Positions 27,535-32,127 of a DNA stretch of 32,127 nt are shown here, piece by piece. The translations under genes and the position numbers were made by a program. Under the pieces are notes generated by a model that saw only the letters and a list, made by a program, of their open reading frames with translations, ran no database searches and had not been told where the DNA came from. Source of the DNA: Candidatus Sumerlaeota bacterium (GTDB lineage: Bacteria > Sumerlaeota > Sumerlaeia > SLMS01 > JAHLLQ01); the NCBI GenBank assembly GCA_021772755.1, contig JAJFLJ010000134.1, positions 1-32,127 of the forward strand. The letters are read 5' to 3'. Within the stretch, counting starts at the first letter, position 1. Each line of letters opens with the position of its first letter.

Positions 27535-29583
27535 CTACCGGTACAGCCGGCGAATCTCGGGGTCGGGGTCGAGCGGCACCAGCGCCGGCGCGACGGCGAA
27601 GCCCGGAACGGCTCCGCCCTGGATGGCGATGGGAATGCGCTTGAGTTCGCGTGGCTCGTCGAGCTCGTCGCCGACGTCGAGCGTGCGCCGCCGCGCGGCA
27701 TAGAGACGCAGCGTGCGCGCAACGGCCCCTTCGGGCAGATCGATGCGGAACGTTTCCTTCGTGTCGGCGCGCGCGTAGGCGATGCGGTCGCCGCGAAGAA
27801 GCGCGACGCCTTCGCGCGTGACGCCGCCGAGTCCGCTGCCGCCGAGAACGAGTTCCCGCGAGAGGCGAAGCCCTTCGTCGCCCCAGAGTTCCGGATAGCG
27901 GCGAAGGTCCTTGCGGGGAATGGCGACGATGGTCTCCGCCTCGCGTTCGGATTCCGCGCGCTTGCGCTCGACGCGCGCCCGCTTCGCGTAGTTCGGGTAC
28001 GCGGTGAGCAGGCGCTCGTACATCGCGGCGCGAACGGCGGGCGACGCCTGGCCGCCGGCGACGCGTTCGACCCGGCGCGCGGCCCTGTCGCGCGCCCTGT
28101 CCGCGAGCGCGAACTCGGCCTGGTCCGCGTACACCCGCGCCGCCTCCTCGTGGCGGCGCATGGCTTCGAACGCGCGGGCCGTCCGCAGGGCCTCGTCGCG
28201 TCCGCGCCCGGTCTTCAGGAATTCCGGCGGAGCGGCGCGGTAGGCCTCGAAGATCTCCTCGCGGGGAAACGCGTGGCCGGGCAGAAACGGAAACGCGACG
28301 AGCCGCGCGAAGGTGTCGAACACGAAGAGGGAGCGCGCGCGAACGATCCACGACGCCTCGCGCAGGCGCGCCTCCTCCGCCGTCATGTGATCCCGCGACG
28401 GCGCCGCCGGTGGCGTTCCGTTCAGAAGGAACGCCCACTTGCGCGCGCGAACCGCGGAACGCGCGCGGTCGAAGGCGACGGACGGCGTGAAGTCCGGGCG
28501 TTCCAGGTACGCCTCCATGCGCGCGCCTTCGGCGGTCGGCGTCGCGGCGAGCTGCTCGAGTTGCGCGCGGTAGTAGAGGGAATCGCCGGCGTCGCGCGAC
28601 TGGATGGCCTCCACCATGCGCAACTCGCCCTGCATCTGGGTGTCCCAGAGGGAGACGGCGGCGCGCGCCGCCGTCTCCACCGTCGCGGGGTCGGAGGGGT
28701 TCCGAAGAAACGCCGCGAGGAGATCGCGATAGGCCGAACTGCTGACGGGTTCGGCGTTCGCGTCGATGGCGTCGGATTCGCGGATGCGTTGCGCGCGGCG
28801 TTCGATGTCGGTCTGGAGATCGACGTTCGCGCGACGCCACGCCGCGCCGTCGCCGCGCAGAAGACGCTCCTGCGACCACCACCAGGCGGCGGTCTGCGGC
28901 CGGCCCGCGCGTTCCGCCATTTCCGCGTTGCGGCGCGCCTGGAGAACGGAGGTCTGGCGCCGAAGTGGCGTCCACCCGCGAACGATGCGCGCCGCCTGGG
29001 GCGGCTTGTCCGCGACCGTCATCGCGACGACGTCCCGCGCCGCGCGCAGTTCGCGCCGCTCCTCGGGGTTCAGGTACCGGTAGCCGTTGGCGATGTATTC
29101 CAGGTAGTCGAGCGGCGGCTGGATCAGCGCGAAGACGCGCAGCTGCACGACTCCCGCGAGTGCGTTGACGGCGCTGTTCACGGTGCGGCGGCGCTTCTCG
29201 TACACGCTGTTGGCGCGCGCGGTGCGGAAGCGGTCGCGGGGATCGGTTTCGCGGACGAGTTCCAGGAAGGCTTCGACTTCGCCGTCGCGATCGTAGCCCG
29301 CGAGCAGACGCTTCGCCGACACGGTGTCGGGAGCGGGGCGCTCGGCGGCGAGCGCGAGCACGGCGATGTTCTCGCCGAGATGCCGAACGGTGTCACCGCG
29401 CGCGGCGGCTTCGTCCTCGAAGCGCGACCGCTCGCCCGCGATCAGCGCGACGCGCGCGGAATCGCCGTTGAGTGCGGCATGCAGGGCGCGGCGCACGGCG
29501 GCGTCGTCGGCCGGTTCGGCGCTCTGGCCCGGCGCGGCGGAGGCAACCAGCGCGAACGCGAACGCGGTCAGGAATCTCCGCAT
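27535..29583 (-). CDS. Secreted, helix-rich hypothetical protein (682 aa)
   Basis: MRRFLTAFAFALVASAAPGQSAEPADDAAVRRALHAAL...; signal peptide, Arg/Ala-rich helical repeats; 16-nt overlap with the upstream CDS. Confidence 0.75.
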   Translation of the reverse strand: MRRFLTAFAFALVASAAPGQSAEPADDAAVRRALHAALNGDSARVALIAGERSRFEDEAAARGDTVRHLGENIAVLALAAERPAPDTVSAKRLLAGYDRDGEVEAFLELVRETDPRDRFRTARANSVYEKRRRTVNSAVNALAGVVQLRVFALIQPPLDYLEYIANGYRYLNPEERRELRAARDVVAMTVADKPPQAARIVRGWTPLRRQTSVLQARRNAEMAERAGRPQTAAWWWSQERLLRGDGAAWRRANVDLQTDIERRAQRIRESDAIDANAEPVSSSAYRDLLAAFLRNPSDPATVETAARAAVSLWDTQMQGELRMVEAIQSRDAGDSLYYRAQLEQLAATPTAEGARMEAYLERPDFTPSVAFDRARSAVRARKWAFLLNGTPPAAPSRDHMTAEEARLREASWIVRARSLFVFDTFARLVAFPFLPGHAFPREEIFEAYRAAPPEFLKTGRGRDEALRTARAFEAMRRHEEAARVYADQAEFALADRARDRAARRVERVAGGQASPAVRAAMYERLLTAYPNYAKRARVERKRAESEREAETIVAIPRKDLRRYPELWGDEGLRLSRELVLGGSGLGGVTREGVALLRGDRIAYARADTKETFRIDLPEGAVARTLRLYAARRRTLDVGDELDEPRELKRIPIAIQGGAVPGFAVAPALVPLDPDPEIRRLYR

Positions 29584-30131
29584 TCGCGACAGCCGCTGCG
29601 ACGGCGTTCCTCCATGACGAGTTCGTAGTCCTCTTCCGACATGAACCCGGCGTTGCGGAGGCTCTCGATCTCCTCCTCGGGTTTGTCGGCGAAGACGCGA
29701 AGGCGCTCGGGCAATCCGGTTTCCTCTTCCGCGGGAGGGGCGGGCGGAAGCAGCGGCGCCGGTTCCGCCGGCGGCTTCGCACTGGAGGCGGGAGCTTTCT
29801 TCTCCGCAACGATCGCGGCCTGCTGCGCCTCCCAGGCGAGTGCCTCCAGCGGCTTCATGTCGCGCTCCTCCGCAGCCGCCTGCTCGCGCTCCTTCTCGTC
29901 CTGAAGGTACTGCCGCGCCATCGCCTGGCGAACGCGGGCGAGTTCCTCCTTCGTGAGCAGGTTCTTCTTCTCGATGCTCTGCAGTCCGGCGATGGTCGCG
30001 CCGCTTTCCGGGCGGCGTCCGCGCAGGCGGGACTTGATGAAATGCCAGAAGAGAACGATCGCCATCGCGGCGGTCAGGAAGATCAGGACGCCAAGAACGA
30101 TTCGCAGGTCGCCGTCGGACTGAAGGGACAC
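29568..30131 (-). CDS. Small membrane-anchored protein with SHOCT-like segments (GTG start)
   Basis: GTG at 30131: (M)SLQSDGDLRIVLGVLIFLTAAMAIVLFWHFIKSRLRGRR...GLQSIEKKNLLTKEELARVRQAMARQYLQ...IESLRNAGFMSEEDYELVMEERR; begins 5 nt after the upstream gene's stop. Confidence 0.72.
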   Translation of the reverse strand: MSLQSDGDLRIVLGVLIFLTAAMAIVLFWHFIKSRLRGRRPESGATIAGLQSIEKKNLLTKEELARVRQAMARQYLQDEKEREQAAAEERDMKPLEALAWEAQQAAIVAEKKAPASSAKPPAEPAPLLPPAPPAEEETGLPERLRVFADKPEEEIESLRNAGFMSEEDYELVMEERRRSGCRECGDS

Positions 30132-30136
30132 GGAAC

Positions 30137-32127
30137 TCAGACCCCCGCCGTCGTTTTTTCGACGATGCGCGCGGCCGTCGCGGCGTCGAGCGCCTCGCCG
30201 CCGATCTCGTGCTGAAGGAAGAGCTGGGAGAGCGAGGCCTTCAGTTCCCGCACGTTGGAATCGACGTGCTCGGCGAGAACGAGCAGCGCGTCGTCGGGCA
30301 CGGAGAGTTCCGGGCGCAGCGCGGCGTCGCGCCGCAGGATGGCGAGACGCGTCTCGAAGTCGGGCGAATGGATATCGACGATGACGCCGGCGCCGAAGCG
30401 CGACTTGAGGCGCTTCTCCAGGTGCGAGATGTCGCGGGGAGGGCGGTCGGACGTGACGATGATCTGGCGGCGCGCCTGGTACAGCGTGTTGAAGATGTGG
30501 AAGAACTCCTCCTGGGCGACTTCCTTGCCGGCCAGGAAATGGACGTCGTCGATCAGCAGGACGTCCACCGACTTGTAGCGCGAGCGGAACGCGTTGACCG
30601 CGTTCATGCGGATCGCCTCCACCAGGTCGGAGGTGAAGTCCTCGGCGTTGGTGTAGATCACGCGGACGGTGTTCTCCGTCGCGACGGCATGGTTGGCGAC
30701 GGCGTGGAGCAGGTGCGTCTTGCCGAGTCCGACGTCGGAATGGATGAAGAGGGGATTGTGCGGCGTGCGGCCCGGATCGCGGGCGACGGCCATGGCCGTC
30801 GCGTGGACGAAGCGGTTGTGGTCGCCGACGACGAACTGGTCGAAGGTGTACTCGGGAAGAATCATGAGCGAAAGCGGCTCGCCACCGGCGGATGCCGCGC
30901 CCCGCGGTTCGCCGCCGACGCGTTCGAGCAGCGGCGCCAGCCCGCGCCATTCCTCCAGGGCGGCGCCGGTGTCGCCGGAGTCCTCGAGCAGCCGCGCGCG
31001 CATGGACCGCGCACGCAGGTGGTTCGCGTTCAGGCCGAGGCATTCGTCGGCGACGGCGAGGGCGTCCTTCACCGAGCCGGCCGCCTTGTGGACTTCGCAG
31101 ATGCCGAGCAGTTCGTCGATGGCTTCGCCGCGGCGCCCGGCGTCCATCAGGTGATTGACGAGGTGGCGCCGCAGACCGATGTCGGCCGGCTTGATCTCGA
31201 CGGCTTCGCGTCGCGCGGCGAAGGCGGCGTCGGGATCGCCGGCGGCGGCGAGGAACTCGCCGAGGCGCTCCAGTTCCTGCACGGCGCGGTCGTCGTCGCG
31301 GTTCGATCCGTGGAGGTACAGGTTGGCGATGTCGCGCTGGACGGCGGGATCGCGCGGCCTGGTTTCGAGCGCGTCCCGAAGAACGCCGCGGGCCGCTTCG
31401 AAATCCCCCGCCGCGACGTGGGACTGCGCGAACTCCCGAAGGTACGAGACCGCCTCCTCCGCGTTGCCGCGTTCGAGCGCCATCGACGCCATCCCGCGCC
31501 ATGCGCGCCCGTTGTTCGCGTCCAGTTCGAAAACCTCGCGGTAGACCTCTTCCGCCTCGCCGTAGCGGTGGTGGCGGGCATGCAGATCGGCGAGTTCCAC
31601 CGCGGCTTCGGCCGCCTCCGCCGTGCGCTCCAGGTTCGCGAGGATCGTCGCGAGGCGCCGCCGGTGGGTGACTTCCGCGGGCTTGAGTTCGAGAAGCTGG
31701 CGGTAGAGCGGGACGAGCTCCTCCTCGTCGCGGTTCTCCTCGTGCCTGCGGACGAGTTCGAGGATCGCGTCCTCGCGCTCCTCGTTGCGGCTCGCGCGGT
31801 GGAACAGATCGATGAGGCGCTTGCTGAGGACGGCGCTTCCGCTGGTGCGCAGGCGGAACTCCTTGAAGTAGTCGGCGGCGCGCTCGAGTTCGCCCTCCTT
31901 CTCGCAGAGATCGACGTAGTGGTCGATCTCCTCCATCAGGGCGTCGTCGTCGGATTCGCGCAGCAGCTCCATCAGCCGCTCGCGAAGATCGAAGGCGCGG
32001 GGGCGTTGGCGGACGATCTCGGCGATCAGCTCCCGCTCGGCGACGCTGTCGCCGGTTTCCCGGTAGAGGGCGGCGAGTTCGCGGCTCGCCTCGCCCCAGC
32101 GGACGAGGTCGCCGTCGAGGCGGTAGA
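30137..32127 (-). CDS. TPR-DnaA-type AAA+ ATPase fusion lacking the DnaA domain IV DNA-binding region (5' end outside window)
   Basis: C-terminal ~220 aa: YTFDQFVVGDHNRFVHATAMAVA...HNPLFIHSDVGLGKTHLLHAVANHAV...VDVLLIDDVHFLAGKEVAQEEFFHIFNTLYQARRQIIVTSDRPPRDISHLEKRLKSRFGAGVIVDIHSPDFETRLAILRRDA...NVRELKASLSQLF...ARIVEKTTAGV*. N-terminal part is TPR-like. Manual reading shows the frame open from 31972 to the window end (YRLDGDLVRWGEASRELAALYRETGDSVAERELIAEIVRQRPRAFDLRERLMELL). Confidence 0.93.
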   Translation of the reverse strand, partial: YRLDGDLVRWGEASRELAALYRETGDSVAERELIAEIVRQRPRAFDLRERLMELLRESDDDALMEEIDHYVDLCEKEGELERAADYFKEFRLRTSGSAVLSKRLIDLFHRASRNEEREDAILELVRRHEENRDEEELVPLYRQLLELKPAEVTHRRRLATILANLERTAEAAEAAVELADLHARHHRYGEAEEVYREVFELDANNGRAWRGMASMALERGNAEEAVSYLREFAQSHVAAGDFEAARGVLRDALETRPRDPAVQRDIANLYLHGSNRDDDRAVQELERLGEFLAAAGDPDAAFAARREAVEIKPADIGLRRHLVNHLMDAGRRGEAIDELLGICEVHKAAGSVKDALAVADECLGLNANHLRARSMRARLLEDSGDTGAALEEWRGLAPLLERVGGEPRGAASAGGEPLSLMILPEYTFDQFVVGDHNRFVHATAMAVARDPGRTPHNPLFIHSDVGLGKTHLLHAVANHAVATENTVRVIYTNAEDFTSDLVEAIRMNAVNAFRSRYKSVDVLLIDDVHFLAGKEVAQEEFFHIFNTLYQARRQIIVTSDRPPRDISHLEKRLKSRFGAGVIVDIHSPDFETRLAILRRDAALRPELSVPDDALLVLAEHVDSNVRELKASLSQLFLQHEIGGEALDAATAARIVEKTTAGV

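Noticed and set aside
24774-27722. 982-aa minus-strand ORF
   Set aside because: Only the final 251 codons (from 25529) are a believable gene; the rest is a wrong-frame readthrough across metF and the 324-aa gene.
30137-32127. Canonical dnaA/oriC locus
   Set aside because: Domain IV is absent, TPRs replace domains I/II, and there is no dnaN, no DnaA-box cluster and no AT-rich unwinding region.

Overview
High-GC bacterial chromosome window. Composition, gene content and dispersed intergenic repeats suggest a Planctomycetota/PVC or neighbouring lineage, but the taxonomic guess is weak. I read about 24 credible CDSs. Many track ORFs are antisense or frame-shifted shadows, and several real ones need a later start. 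Recognisable genes: rfbA-like nucleotidyltransferase, MscS channel, wecB-like UDP-GlcNAc 2-epimerase, sulfotransferase, rplM-rpsI, two tandem secreted leishmanolysin-like (M8-type) metallopeptidases, a GT39-like membrane protein, an SDR, a GT4-like glycosyltransferase, a tandem OB-fold secreted protein, BrxA/B-type bacilliredoxin, a seven-repeat FG-GAP protein, sucD, metF and a BPL_N-like lipoprotein. At the right edge is a DnaA-type AAA+ ATPase fused to a long N-terminal TPR region and lacking the DnaA DNA-binding domain IV. Its reading frame is open to the window end, so the ORF track truncates it. It sits in a compact minus-strand cluster with a small membrane-anchored protein. Non-coding structure includes a cluster of at least six hairpins downstream of rpsI, mostly with 3-nt loops; a 33-bp perfect 3-nt-loop palindrome inside the end of a CDS; a roughly 250-bp inverted-arm repeat element in two full copies plus one partial copy; and two heptamer tandem-repeat tracts.
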